This document shows positions 34,923 through 45,228 of a stretch of 64,000 bases of DNA, piece after piece. The number at the start of each line of letters is the position of its first letter. Within the stretch, counting starts at the first letter, position 1. The stretch is taken from the NCBI GenBank assembly GCA_005883615.1, contig VBEC01000076.1, positions 1 through 64,000 of the forward strand. The letters run 5' to 3'. The notes under the pieces were generated by a model, which saw only the letters and a list, made by a program, of their open reading frames with translations, was not told where the DNA came from and searched no databases. The DNA comes from Chloroflexota bacterium (lineage in GTDB: Bacteria > Chloroflexota > Limnocylindria > Limnocylindrales > CSP1-4). Position numbers and translations under genes: made by a program.

Positions 34923-35876
34923 TTGAGCGACGAGGTCTTCGAGCGTTATCGGGAAGCCCTCCGACGGGGCCACGTTGCAGCGCTCCGCGGCCGGCTCGAC
35001 CTCGCGATCGACGCCTACGCCGAAGCAGCCACGCTGGCGCCGGAGCGGCCCGTCCCGCACGTCAGCCTCGGCGACGTCCTCGTCCGGCTGGGTCGATTGG
35101 ACGACGGATTGGCGGCCTACGACCGTGCGCTCGAGCGCTCGCCCCGGGACGAGACCGCGCTCAACGGTCGCGCCGCGGCGCTCGTTGCCGGAGGGCGGCG
35201 CGCCGAGGCCGCGAGGACGCTCGATCTCCTCTCGCAGGTCCAGGACGGGGCACGCCGCCTCGCCGACGCGGCAGACTCCGCGCGAAGCGCCCTCGAACAG
35301 GCCGAGTCACGCGATCGGCGCCGCCACCTGACGGACCTGGTCGCGCGTCTCCGGGAGGTTGGCGGGCCGGGAGCTGAGGCCGCCCTGGCCCGTGCATCCG
35401 AGGTGCTCGAAGCGCGCAAACCCGCCGGCGCCGGCCCGGCCGGGACGCCCGGCAAAGCCGAAGGCGCGGAAGGCTCCGGGCGAGACGGACAGGCCGGGAA
35501 GGAAGTTCAGCCGCCCAGCCCGCCCGGATCGATCCTTGTGACCGAGGCCCTCGCGTCGCTCGATGCCGGGGACCCAGGGGCTGCCCTGGCCGGGCTGCTC
35601 AGTGCGGCGCGTGCATTGGCGGCCGCGAGGCAGAGCGACGCCGCGCTCGATGCCTGCTACCTGGCGCTCTCCTTCGCTCCCGACGATCCGGACGTCCACC
35701 TCGCCCTCATCGACCTGTACCTCGCGCGTGGCTGGCGCGGCCAGGCGGCCGACAAGCTCGTCCTCCTCCGTCGGCTGGTCGAGCTGACCGACGATGCGGC
35801 CGCGAAAGAGCGCGTGGCGGCGGTGGCCATCTTCTTCCCGGAGGACATGCGGCTGGCAGCCTCGCCCAGCGCCTGA
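34923..35876 (+). CDS. TPR-repeat protein of unknown role
   Basis: A 317-residue soluble protein with a TTG start behind GGAGAGGAAG. Tetratricopeptide-like helices occur near the N terminus (LRGRLDLAIDAYAEAATLAP, then RLDDGLAAYDRALERSPRDE) and near the C terminus (AALDACYLALSFAPDDPDVH). The middle (about 105-205) is Ala/Glu/Gly-rich with an apparent disordered linker around GAGPAGTPGKAEGAEG. No signal peptide or membrane helix. It sits between rpsI and cdaA; TPR folds usually mediate protein contacts. Function unknown. Confidence 0.75.
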   Translation: MSDEVFERYREALRRGHVAALRGRLDLAIDAYAEAATLAPERPVPHVSLGDVLVRLGRLDDGLAAYDRALERSPRDETALNGRAAALVAGGRRAEAARTLDLLSQVQDGARRLADAADSARSALEQAESRDRRRHLTDLVARLREVGGPGAEAALARASEVLEARKPAGAGPAGTPGKAEGAEGSGRDGQAGKEVQPPSPPGSILVTEALASLDAGDPGAALAGLLSAARALAAARQSDAALDACYLALSFAPDDPDVHLALIDLYLARGWRGQAADKLVLLRRLVELTDDAAAKERVAAVAIFFPEDMRLAASPSA

Positions 35877-35962
35877 CCCTCCGAAGCCGCTCCCGGCGAG
35901 AGCGGCGTCGTTTCGGCCCCGTGCGAGGGTCGACCGAGGCGAGATGAAGCGGCCTCCTCGGC

Positions 35963-35968
35963 TACACT
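35963..35968 (+). promoter_or_regulatory. -10 element (TACACT) of cdaA, leaderless type
   Basis: TACACT ends nine bases before the cdaA ATG, and no Shine-Dalgarno intervenes. The surrounding CGGCTACACTTTC nearly matches CGGCTACACTTCC before the reductase gene on the other strand (61,399-61,404). No clear -35 is seen. Confidence 0.6.
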
Positions 35969-35977
35969 TTCGAGACG

Positions 35978-36934
35978 ATGGCGCAGCTACTGCAGTCGAT
36001 CCTGGATCAGGTTCGACCGACCACGCTGATCGACATCGGGATCACCGCACTCCTCATCTACTGGCTGTTCAGCCTGATCCGCGGGACTCGCGCCGTACGA
36101 CTGGTGATCGGCGTCAGCGTCCTGTTCCTCGTCTATGCGGCAGCCCAGGCGCTGGGCCTGCGTCTGCTGTCCCAGATTCTCCAGACCGGAGCGGTCGTCG
36201 GCGTCTTTGCCCTCGTGGTCGTATTCCAGCCGGAGCTGCGCAGGGCGCTCGAGCGGATCGGCCGTGTCGGCTCGCTGGCCTGGCTGCTGTCGCCCGCCGC
36301 CCAGCGGGAGGCCGAGCACGTCGCCGCCGAGGTCGCGCGAGCCGCGGCCCTGCTCTCGGCGGAGGGCCACGGGGCACTGATCGTGCTCGAGCGTGAGACG
36401 GGCCTCGAGGAGATCGCGGAGACGGGCGTAATGATCCACGGCGATCTCTCGGCCGATCTGCTGGTGACGATCTTCATGCCCCGCAGCGCGCTCCACGACG
36501 GAGCCGTTCTGATTCGGGGCTCGACGATCCTGGCGGCCGGCGCGCTGCTGCCGCTCGCGGAGACCACGGTCCACACCGAACGCTTCGGGACGCGCCACCG
36601 GGCAGCCCTCGGAATCACGGAGCAGACCGATGCGGTGGTGGTGGTGATATCCGAGGAAAACCGCCAGGTCAGCCTGGTCGAGCGCGCGCGGATCGTGCGG
36701 AACCTGAACGAGGTCCAGCTGGGGCGAGCGCTGATCGCCCTCCTCAATCCGGCGGGCGGCAGGCGCACTCCGTTCGGTCGCGGTCCCGACCGGCCGGAGG
36801 GGCCAACCGGCGGTCGAGCGCCGCGACTGTCGAACCTGGGCGGGATGGTCGCGCGCAGGCGAGCGCGGGCGGATCGTTCGCGGACCGAGGACGACTCGGC
36901 GGCCCCGGCAGCATCGGTGAGAACCACGCATTGA
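35978..36934 (+). CDS. cdaA: Diadenylate cyclase CdaA
   Basis: A 318-residue membrane enzyme making cyclic di-AMP from two ATP. Three membrane helices fill residues 10-85 (LIDIGITALLIYWLFSLI; LVIGVSVLFLVYAAAQAL; GAVVGVFALVVVFQPELRRA). The DAC domain follows with the catalytic DGA in SALHDGAVLIRGSTILAAGA and the RHR motif in FGTRHRAALGITEQTDAVVV. The last 55 residues are a basic, probably disordered tail. It overlaps cdaR by four bases, in the order cdaA-cdaR-glmM known from Firmicutes, which links c-di-AMP to wall-precursor synthesis. Confidence 0.96.
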   Translation: MAQLLQSILDQVRPTTLIDIGITALLIYWLFSLIRGTRAVRLVIGVSVLFLVYAAAQALGLRLLSQILQTGAVVGVFALVVVFQPELRRALERIGRVGSLAWLLSPAAQREAEHVAAEVARAAALLSAEGHGALIVLERETGLEEIAETGVMIHGDLSADLLVTIFMPRSALHDGAVLIRGSTILAAGALLPLAETTVHTERFGTRHRAALGITEQTDAVVVVISEENRQVSLVERARIVRNLNEVQLGRALIALLNPAGGRRTPFGRGPDRPEGPTGGRAPRLSNLGGMVARRRARADRSRTEDDSAAPAASVRTTH

Positions 36935-38163
36935 CCCGGGTCCTGGCATTCATCTTCCACAACTGGCCTCTGAAGCTCGCGGCCGTCGCCTTGGCGACGG
37001 TCCTGTATGTCGCCCTCGCACTCAGCCAGAACGCGAGGGAGTGGCCCGGGCCGCTCACCATCGACGTCGTCAACCAGCCCGCATCGGCGGTCCTGCAAGG
37101 GGCGCTGCCGCCGGTCACCAACGTGCGCTACTTCGCGCCGCCCGACATCCGCGTCAGCAGCGCCAGCTTCCTGGCCCGGATCGATCTGGCGGGCGCAACT
37201 CCGGACGCCAGCGGGCTGGCGACCGTGGCCGTCAACGTCACCTCGCCGGACGACCAGATCCGGGTGATCGACTGGTCGCCGCGGCAGGTCGGGGTGCGCC
37301 TCGATCCACTACGGACCAAGACTGTGCCGGTCGTGGTCGACCGTGGCAGCGTGCCGGCCGGGCTTCAGGTCCGGGACCCCGTCGTCGATACCAGCGAAGT
37401 GACGGTCTCGGGCTCGCAGTCCGTCGTCAGCCAGGTGACGCAGGCTGTCGCGCGGGTCCGCATCGATGCGTCCGGCGTCTCCGTCGACCAGTCGGTCGAC
37501 CTCATCGCCGTCGACGCGAGTGGGGAAGCGGTGGCTCCCGTCCGGATCGAGCCTTCCAGCGTCCGCGTGAAGATCCTCGTTGGCAGCCAGCTGGGTTCGA
37601 AGGCGTTGCCGGTGAACGCGGTCGTGACCGGAACGCCTGCCAGCGGCTTCGAGGTGGCGACGATCACCGTCAAGCCCGTCGTGGTATCGATCGAAGGTGA
37701 GGCGGGTGTCCTGTCGAGCCTCCTCAAGGTGGACACGGGGCCAGTGTCGGTCTCCGGCGCCGCCGCCGACGTCAACCAGACGGTGCCCCTGAGCCTTGCG
37801 ACCGGTCTGTCGGCACTCGGCTCGTCTGACGTCCAGGTGACGGTCCACCTCCGCGCCATCACCGGAACGCGCTCATTCACCGCGGGCATGGTGCTGTCCG
37901 GTGCGCGTGATGACCGGACCTACGCGCTGTCGACCGACCAGGTCCTCGTGACGCTGGGCGGCACGATGAGCGATCTGGCGGGCCTCCAGGGCAGCGGGTT
38001 CATCCTGACGGTCGACGTCGACGGCCTCGGCCCCGGAACACACGAGGTCGTGCCCAGGGTCACCCTCCCGGCCGGGGTAAATCTGGTCGCACTCAGTCCC
38101 CCGCGCATCACGGTGGACGTGGGCACGGCGCCGAGTCCCAGTCCCTCTCCGAGCGGGCCATAG
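36931..38163 (+). CDS. cdaR: CdaR-like YbbR-domain protein
   Basis: A 410-residue single-pass membrane protein, the usual partner and regulator of CdaA. The start TTG/GTG-type codon overlaps the cdaA stop. One N-terminal membrane helix (residues about 10-30, WPLKLAAVALATVLYVALAL) anchors a large extracytoplasmic region of about four YbbR-like beta repeats, such as PVVVDRGSVPAGLQVRDPVV and VSGSQSVVSQVTQAVARVRI. A Ser/Pro tail ends it (PSPSPSPSGP). glmM follows after two bases. Assignment rests on domain style and operon order. Confidence 0.88.
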   Translation: MTRVLAFIFHNWPLKLAAVALATVLYVALALSQNAREWPGPLTIDVVNQPASAVLQGALPPVTNVRYFAPPDIRVSSASFLARIDLAGATPDASGLATVAVNVTSPDDQIRVIDWSPRQVGVRLDPLRTKTVPVVVDRGSVPAGLQVRDPVVDTSEVTVSGSQSVVSQVTQAVARVRIDASGVSVDQSVDLIAVDASGEAVAPVRIEPSSVRVKILVGSQLGSKALPVNAVVTGTPASGFEVATITVKPVVVSIEGEAGVLSSLLKVDTGPVSVSGAAADVNQTVPLSLATGLSALGSSDVQVTVHLRAITGTRSFTAGMVLSGARDDRTYALSTDQVLVTLGGTMSDLAGLQGSGFILTVDVDGLGPGTHEVVPRVTLPAGVNLVALSPPRITVDVGTAPSPSPSPSGP

Positions 38164-38165
38164 CG

Positions 38166-39500
38166 GTGCCGCGCCTGTTCGGTACGGACGGAATCCGTGG
38201 CGTCGCCAACGTCGAGCTCCGGCCGACAACTGCGTTCAGCCTCGGGCGCGCAACCGCGAAGCGCCTCGTCGGGCCGGGCGGGGCCATCGTGGTTGGCCAG
38301 GACACCCGTCGTTCGGGCGACATGTTCGTGGCGGCCATCACGGCTGGAGCCACGAGCCTCGGCGTCGACGTGCATCGCGCCGGGATCGTGCCGACCCCGG
38401 CGCTTGCCTACCTGGCCGGCTCCGGCGAGTTCGCGGCGGGGATCATGGTCTCCGCATCCCACAACCCGGCCGAGGACAACGGCCTGAAGGTGCTCGACGA
38501 GCGGGGCCTGAAGCTCGACGACGCGGTCGAAGACGAGCTGGAGCAGCTCATCTGGCGCGCCGAGGAACTGGGCGGGGTCGGTAACGAGGAGCTCGGCCGG
38601 TCATTCGACGCGGGGCACCTGCTGGACGAATACCGGCGCCACCGATTGGGGCTTGCGCGCGGCATCGAGTCCTCGGGAACGCGCGTCATTCTCGACTGCG
38701 CGAACGGCTCGGGCGGTATCGTCGGCCCGGAGATCCTGTCGGCGACGGGCGCGTCGGTGGAGGTGATCCACAACGAGCCCGACGGAGTCAATATCAACGT
38801 CGCATCCGGAGCCACGCACCCGGGGGCGCTCGCCGAGGCAGTCGCCGCGCGTGCTGCCGACGTCGGATTTGCACTCGACGGAGACGCCGACCGGCTCATC
38901 GCCGCCGATTCGACCGGTGCCGTCGTCGATGGCGACCAGGTCCTGGGCATCCTGGCGCTCGACAGGCTGGCGCGCGGCGTGCTGCCAAAAGGCGGCCTGG
39001 TCGTATCCGTGCTGTCGAACGGCGGCCTCCAGGCGGCCGTCGAGGCGGCCGGTGGACAGGTCGTCCGGACGCCGGTGGGCGACAAGTACATCCTCGATGG
39101 CATGCTGGTGAGCGGAGCCGGTCTGGGCGGGGAGAAGAGCGGGCACGTCATCGTGCTGGAGCACACCACGTCGGGCGACGGGATCGTCACCGCTCTCGAG
39201 GTCTTGCGCGTGATGGCACGGCGCGGCGCCACCCTGGCCGAGCTCGCGGCGGCGATCCCGCTGCTGCCGCAGCAAGAGCGGGCGGTTCCTGCCCGCCACA
39301 AGGACCAGTGGGAGGGCGATCGTGAGCTTCAGCGAGCGATCCGCCAGGCCGAGGCACGTCTCGGGCGGAGCGGCCGCGTCCTGGTCCGACCGTCCGGCAC
39401 GGAGCCCGCCCTGCGGGTCATGGTGGAGGGCGAAGACGCGGCGCTCGTCGAGGAGCTCGCGGATGCTTTGGCCGACCTCGCAGGGCAGCGTCTAAACTAG
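38166..39500 (+). CDS. glmM: Phosphoglucosamine mutase
   Basis: A 444-residue enzyme interconverting glucosamine-6-P and glucosamine-1-P for UDP-GlcNAc. GTG start, MPRLFGTDGIRGVANVEL. The phospho-serine loop is MVSASHNPAEDNGLKV with Ser98 as the phosphorylated residue. The Mg loop is ALDGDADRLIAAD, the sugar loop GGEKSGHVIVLEH and the phosphate-binding loop RPSGTEPALRVMVEG. CdaA and CdaR upstream are known to modulate GlmM in Firmicutes; glmS follows 48 bases later. Confidence 0.97.
   Translation: MPRLFGTDGIRGVANVELRPTTAFSLGRATAKRLVGPGGAIVVGQDTRRSGDMFVAAITAGATSLGVDVHRAGIVPTPALAYLAGSGEFAAGIMVSASHNPAEDNGLKVLDERGLKLDDAVEDELEQLIWRAEELGGVGNEELGRSFDAGHLLDEYRRHRLGLARGIESSGTRVILDCANGSGGIVGPEILSATGASVEVIHNEPDGVNINVASGATHPGALAEAVAARAADVGFALDGDADRLIAADSTGAVVDGDQVLGILALDRLARGVLPKGGLVVSVLSNGGLQAAVEAAGGQVVRTPVGDKYILDGMLVSGAGLGGEKSGHVIVLEHTTSGDGIVTALEVLRVMARRGATLAELAAAIPLLPQQERAVPARHKDQWEGDRELQRAIRQAEARLGRSGRVLVRPSGTEPALRVMVEGEDAALVEELADALADLAGQRLN
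39493..39498 (+). promoter_or_regulatory. Possible -10 element (TAAACT) of glmS
   Basis: TAAACT overlaps the end of glmM, 50 bases before the glmS ATG. TTGGCC (39,468-39,473) is a poor -35 with a 19-base spacer. No glmS ribozyme-like sequence fits in the 48-base gap. Confidence 0.35.
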
Positions 39501-39548
39501 CCGGGACCCGGCGCTCCAGACGTCGGCGCCGTGGAGAACGCCACCTGC

Positions 39549-41378
<1,830 letters not shown>

Positions 41379-41381
41379 GCA

Positions 41382-41978
41382 ATGGGCACGAGCGAACAGC
41401 TCGAAGGAGGTCTCTCGGGAGGGGCAGCCCGGCTCACCGCGAGCGCAGGCGAAACCCCGGCGGGCCGCCTGTCCGGCGACACGACGGAGCTGGGCATCGA
41501 CATCATCAGCGTCGGGCGCATCCGCAGGACCCTGGCCCGTTTCGGCGGCCGCTTCGTGCGTCGCGTGCTGACGCCTTCCGAGCAGCGCTACGTGCGCGAT
41601 CGCGCCGAAACGCTGGCAGGCCGCTGGGCGGCGAAGGAAGCGGTGTCCAAGGTCCTCGGCCTCGGCGTCCGCGGAATCGGCTGGCGGGACATCGAGATCG
41701 AGCGGTTGCCTACGGGCCAGCCGGCGGTCCGCCTGCGCGGCCGAGCGGCGGCCCGCGCCGAGCAGCTCGGAATGGCGCGCATTGCCGTGTCGATCAGCCA
41801 TGAGGCCGACTATGCGGTGGCCATCGCCTTCGGCGTCCGGACGGCAGGCGGGCGTTACCTCTTCCCGCCGGACATCGAGGACCGGCTCGACGATCGTGAG
41901 CGGCGGATCCTCGCCCGGATCGAGCGCCTGCGTGCTCTCGCGGCCGAAGACGACGGTACGGGGGCATCCCGTGCCTGA
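41382..41978 (+). CDS. acpS: Holo-[acyl-carrier-protein] synthase, extended
   Basis: Transfers 4'-phosphopantetheine from CoA to ACP. The family core of about 120 residues lies at 37-158: ELGIDIISVGRIRRTLARFG with the Mg-binding Asp, and GRWAAKEAVSKVLGLGVRG with the Glu/Lys motif; SISHEADYAVAIAF closes it. A 36-residue Gly/Thr-rich leader and a 40-residue charged tail make 198 residues. A strong AAGGAGGT occurs inside the leader (41,405 on), but no in-frame start follows it, so ATG 41382 is kept. nnrD overlaps the end. Confidence 0.92.
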   Translation: MGTSEQLEGGLSGGAARLTASAGETPAGRLSGDTTELGIDIISVGRIRRTLARFGGRFVRRVLTPSEQRYVRDRAETLAGRWAAKEAVSKVLGLGVRGIGWRDIEIERLPTGQPAVRLRGRAAARAEQLGMARIAVSISHEADYAVAIAFGVRTAGGRYLFPPDIEDRLDDRERRILARIERLRALAAEDDGTGASRA

Positions 41979-43074
41979 CCGGGGGCCCGTTGGGTTCGGT
42001 CGACGGTCTGACGCGGAGGGTGCGCCGGCAGGTGTGCCCGTCGTGGAAGGAGCCGTCCTGCTCGGAGATGCCGCTGCCGCCGACCTCCTGCCGAAGCGTC
42101 CGGAGCGCGGTCACAAGGGCAGCTTCGGCAAACTGCTGGTCCTGGCCGGCTCGCTCGACTACGCCGGGGCCGCCCTGCTCGTGTGCCGGGCGGCCGGGCG
42201 GAGCGGCGTCGGCCTGGTCACCCTCGCGATCCCCGAATCGCTTCAGCCCTTGTTCGCCGCCAAGGTCCTCGAGGCGACCACGATGGCCCTGCCCGAGGAC
42301 GACGTGGAAGAAGTGGAGCCCGAGGAGGCGCTGGCGCGGATCCTCGACCACGACCACGACGCGTTGGTGGTGGGGCCGGGCCTTCGACCGGGCCTCGCGA
42401 CACGCGAGCTGATCGCCGCGCTGCTTGCGGTCCCCGAGGAGCCGACACCTCCTCCGGCCGTTCTCGACGCGGAGGCTCTTCGGTCGCTTGCGTCGACCGA
42501 CCGCTGGTGGGCCGCCACGCGCCGGCACGCGGTCCTGACGCCGCATGCCGGAGAGTTCGGACGCCTGCGCGCCGGCAGCGGTCATGATCCCGAGGCCGAC
42601 GGCGACCTGGTCGCGGATGACGCCGCGCGCGCCCGGGTGACCCGCGCCGCGGCCGAGGAGTGGGGCCAGGTGGTCGTCCTCAAGGGCGCGCGGACCGTCA
42701 TTGCGGCCCCCGATGGATCGGTGGCCGTCGCTCCGTTCGAGAACCCGGCCATGGCCAGCGGAGGGACCGGCGACGTCCTGGCAGGTGCGATCGGAGCGCT
42801 GCTCGCCCAGGGCCTGGACCCCTTCGCGGCTGCCCGCCTGGGGGTGTATCTCCATGGCCTCGCAGGTGAGGCTGTCCGCGAGCGCATCGGAGACGCCGGC
42901 CTGCTCGCGTCCGACCTGCCCGACCAGATCGCCTTCGCGCGAAAGCGCCTGGCTGCCCTCGCGCCCCGATCGCGCAAGCCCGTCGGTTTCGGCATGCGCG
43001 AAATTCCCGCGCCAGCGGGGAGTCCGGCTGCGGCAGAGGCATCGCGGCCGCCCACGGTCGGGCGCCGCTCCTGA
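41971..43074 (+). CDS. nnrD: ADP-dependent NAD(P)H-hydrate dehydratase
   Basis: Repairs hydrated NADH/NADPH using ADP. The ribokinase-like fold is seen in GHKGSFGKLLVLAGSLDYAG, AVLTPHAGEFGRLRAGS, VVLKGARTVIAAPDGS and the catalytic loop NPAMASGGTGDVLAGAIGAL, with Asp of GTGD. Only the dehydratase half is present; the NnrE epimerase domain that is often fused is absent. GTG 41971 overlaps acpS by eight bases and gives 367 residues with a 35-residue variable leader. AcpS and NnrD are often adjacent in bacteria. Confidence 0.9.
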   Translation: MPDRGPVGFGRRSDAEGAPAGVPVVEGAVLLGDAAAADLLPKRPERGHKGSFGKLLVLAGSLDYAGAALLVCRAAGRSGVGLVTLAIPESLQPLFAAKVLEATTMALPEDDVEEVEPEEALARILDHDHDALVVGPGLRPGLATRELIAALLAVPEEPTPPPAVLDAEALRSLASTDRWWAATRRHAVLTPHAGEFGRLRAGSGHDPEADGDLVADDAARARVTRAAAEEWGQVVVLKGARTVIAAPDGSVAVAPFENPAMASGGTGDVLAGAIGALLAQGLDPFAAARLGVYLHGLAGEAVRERIGDAGLLASDLPDQIAFARKRLAALAPRSRKPVGFGMREIPAPAGSPAAAEASRPPTVGRRS

Positions 43075-43112
43075 GCTCGGGGGCTCCCTTCCCCGCGCGG
43101 ACCCCGATCGAG

Positions 43113-44402
43113 GTGGCGCTCCGAGACGCGGGGCTGCCGCCGTTGCCGCGGACCGCGTGGCTGGCCATCGACCTGGACCGACTTGCGGCGAACCTGGCGG
43201 CCGTCCGATCCATGCTGCCGCCCGGTGTCCGGCTGGAGCCCGTCGTCAAGGCCGATGCGTACGGACACGGGGCCGTCGGAGTAGCCAGCTTCCTCGGAGA
43301 AACGGGCGTAGATGGGCTCTCGGTGGCCACGCTTGACGAGGCCCGAGAGCTGCGTGCCGCCGGCGTAACGCTGCCGCTCCTGGTGCTCTTCTCGATCGCG
43401 CCGGAGCTTGCGGTGGAGGCGGCCCGGCTCGACGTAGCGATCACGATCGCGGATCGGGTCCTGCTCGAGCGGACGCTGGATGCCCGGGCGGCAGCGGCAT
43501 CCGGAGCGGCGGCAGGACCGCCGCCTCAGCTCGTCGTCCACCTGGAGGTCGAGACCGGGCTGGGGCGGGGCGGCCTCGACCAATCCGAGACTCCCTGGGC
43601 GGCGGCCGCGATCCGCGACGCGCCGGGTATCCGCCTGGGTGGGATCTGGTCGCACCTTGCCGCAGCCGGGCAGCCCGAGCGATCGGGTGGTCAGTCCCGC
43701 CGGTTCGATGCTGCCCTCGCCGACCTCCTCGCAGATGAGCCCTTGCCGATGCGCCACCTGGCCGCGAGCGGCGCGCTCCTGGCCGGCACCGCGCCGTCCC
43801 TCGACGCCGTCCGCATCGGCCTCGCGACCTACGGCTTGATCCCGGACGGGCTGAACGTCCCTGTCGCCGGTGCCGCCGCTGCGGCCGCTCTCGCACCGGT
43901 CATGTCGCTTCACGCCCGGCCAGTTCGCGTCGCGGATCTGCCGGCTGGCCACGGCGTCAGCTACGGGCCGAGCTTCGAGACCGCGCGCTCGAGTCGGATC
44001 GCCACCCTGCCCATCGGCTATGCCGACGGCTGGTCGCGGATCTTGTCGAACCGCGCGGAGGCCCTTGTCCGTGGCCTGCGCGTTCCGCTGGTCGGCACGG
44101 TCGCCATGGATGCCGTGATGGCCGATGTCACCGACGTGCCGGGAGCGCCAGTCTCTGTCGACGACGAGTTCGTGCTGCTGGGAGCGCAGGGAGCGGACCA
44201 TATCGGGGCTGGGGACTTGGCGCAAGCACGCACCACGATCTCATACGAGGTCCTCACCTCGATGGCTCGGCGAGTAGCCCGGGTGTACTATCGATCGGCC
44301 GTACCCGTGGGTCTGCGGACGCTCACGGAGGAGACCTACGCGTGGCACTCATCGAGCTCTGGAATGGGGATATCTGCGACCTCGAAGTCGACGCGATCGT
44401 GA
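43113..44402 (+). CDS. alr: Alanine racemase
   Basis: A 429-residue PLP enzyme making D-alanine for peptidoglycan. The PLP lysine is in LEPVVKADAYGHGAVGVASF; the catalytic tyrosine of the other face is in AGHGVSYGPSFETARSSR. IATLPIGYADGWSRILSNRA and VGTVAMDAVMADVTDVP are typical. The usual family length is 360-390. The last 20 codons overlap the next gene by 61 bases in another frame, so its tail (AWHSSSSGMGISATSKSTRS) is probably non-essential sequence read through the neighbour's start. Confidence 0.95.
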   Translation: MALRDAGLPPLPRTAWLAIDLDRLAANLAAVRSMLPPGVRLEPVVKADAYGHGAVGVASFLGETGVDGLSVATLDEARELRAAGVTLPLLVLFSIAPELAVEAARLDVAITIADRVLLERTLDARAAAASGAAAGPPPQLVVHLEVETGLGRGGLDQSETPWAAAAIRDAPGIRLGGIWSHLAAAGQPERSGGQSRRFDAALADLLADEPLPMRHLAASGALLAGTAPSLDAVRIGLATYGLIPDGLNVPVAGAAAAAALAPVMSLHARPVRVADLPAGHGVSYGPSFETARSSRIATLPIGYADGWSRILSNRAEALVRGLRVPLVGTVAMDAVMADVTDVPGAPVSVDDEFVLLGAQGADHIGAGDLAQARTTISYEVLTSMARRVARVYYRSAVPVGLRTLTEETYAWHSSSSGMGISATSKSTRS

Positions 44403-44905
44403 GCCCTGCCAACCCCTCGCTGTGGATGGCGACCGGCGTCGGCGGGGCGATCAAGCGCACCGGCGGTGACGCGATCGAGTTCGCGGCGGTCCGCCAGGGC
44501 CCGATCGGATTGGGCGAGGCCGTCGTGACGGCGGCCGGCACACTTGCCGCGCGGATCGTGATTCATGCCGTGTCCCTCGATCGAGATCGGCGAACGAGCG
44601 GGCAGCTGATCGAACAGGCGGCCAGGAGCGCGATGGCTCGCGCCCGTGAGAACAATGTCGTGAGCATCGCCTTTCCGGCACTGGGAACGGGCGTGGGCGG
44701 CTTCCCCCTGGACGAGGGCGCGCGCATCACGGTGAGCACGGTTCGTGACGAGGCATCTCGCTCGCCGGGGCTGAATACGGTGGTCTTCGCGCTCCGTGGC
44801 GCGGCTGCCTACCACGCGTTCGAGGCCGCCCTGGCAGCCGAAGCCCGAGCGTTGGATGCTGCGCCGACGCCCGCCGATTCCGCCTCCGCGAGGCCCAGGG
44901 CATGA
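44342..44905 (+). CDS. Macrodomain protein
   Basis: A 187-residue protein with a macrodomain, a fold that binds ADP-ribose and often removes it from proteins or from O-acetyl-ADP-ribose. GTG 44342 follows GGAGGAG by eight bases, a strong site lying inside alr. The family blocks are DLEVDAIVSPANPSLWMATG, then VGGAIKRTGGDAIEFAA and FPALGTGVGGFPLDEGARIT. The usual NAAN near the N terminus reads SPAN, so the catalytic Asn-type contact is kept. It ends in a short Ala/Pro tail. Substrate unknown. Confidence 0.9.
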   Translation: MALIELWNGDICDLEVDAIVSPANPSLWMATGVGGAIKRTGGDAIEFAAVRQGPIGLGEAVVTAAGTLAARIVIHAVSLDRDRRTSGQLIEQAARSAMARARENNVVSIAFPALGTGVGGFPLDEGARITVSTVRDEASRSPGLNTVVFALRGAAAYHAFEAALAAEARALDAAPTPADSASARPRA

Positions 44906-45192
44906 CCCTCCCGCCTGAACAGTTACAGGAGCAGCGCGACGACCTCGTCGAGCAGGTCGCGCGCGAGATCCAGCTGCGTGGTCTGACGGGACCGGCGTTC
45001 CATTTCCTGCAGGCGAGCCGGCCGTACAGGCCCCTCGGCAGCAACGCAATGCTCTTCTTTGATCCGGTGCTGCGCGGCCTGTTCGGAGGCGAGTACGCAT
45101 CCGCGTCCGAGATCCTCGCCGACGACGACGGAATCGAGCAGTTGATCGCGCGACTCGAGGAGATCGAGGAAGAAATCGCCTGGGACGCCTGA
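44902..45192 (+). CDS. Unknown 96-residue protein
   Basis: A small acidic protein, not recognised. ATG overlaps the macrodomain stop (ATGA), indicating coupling. It is predicted mostly helical: a charged N-terminal helix (PPEQLQEQRDDLVEQVAREI), a central conserved-looking part (GPAFHFLQASRPYRPLGSNA, FFDPVLRGLFGGEY) and a C-terminal acidic helix (IEQLIARLEEIEEEIAWDA). No signal peptide or membrane helix. Codon use is like its neighbours. Position suggests it works with the macrodomain protein, but nothing in it shows how. Confidence 0.75.
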   Translation: MTLPPEQLQEQRDDLVEQVAREIQLRGLTGPAFHFLQASRPYRPLGSNAMLFFDPVLRGLFGGEYASASEILADDDGIEQLIARLEEIEEEIAWDA

Positions 45193-45216
45193 AGGCCGAT
45201 CCCCTCCGCGGCCCGG

Positions 45217-45222
45217 TACCAT
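45217..45222 (+). promoter_or_regulatory. -10 element (TACCAT) of the mutL-like gene, leaderless type
   Basis: TACCAT ends six bases before the GTG start at 45,229, so transcription would begin at or next to the start codon. No Shine-Dalgarno and no clear -35 are present. Confidence 0.5.
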
Positions 45223-45228
45223 GAGCGG

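Noticed and set aside
39501-39548. glmS ribozyme leader
   Set aside because: Only 48 bases lie between glmM and glmS, too short for the ribozyme.
41404-41411. AAGGAGGT inside acpS as the true ribosome binding site
   Set aside because: No ATG, GTG or TTG in frame follows within a usable distance before the AcpS fold.
44342-45192. DarTG-like toxin-antitoxin pair (macrodomain plus small protein)
   Set aside because: The 96-residue protein is too small and lacks any DarT ADP-ribosyltransferase motif.
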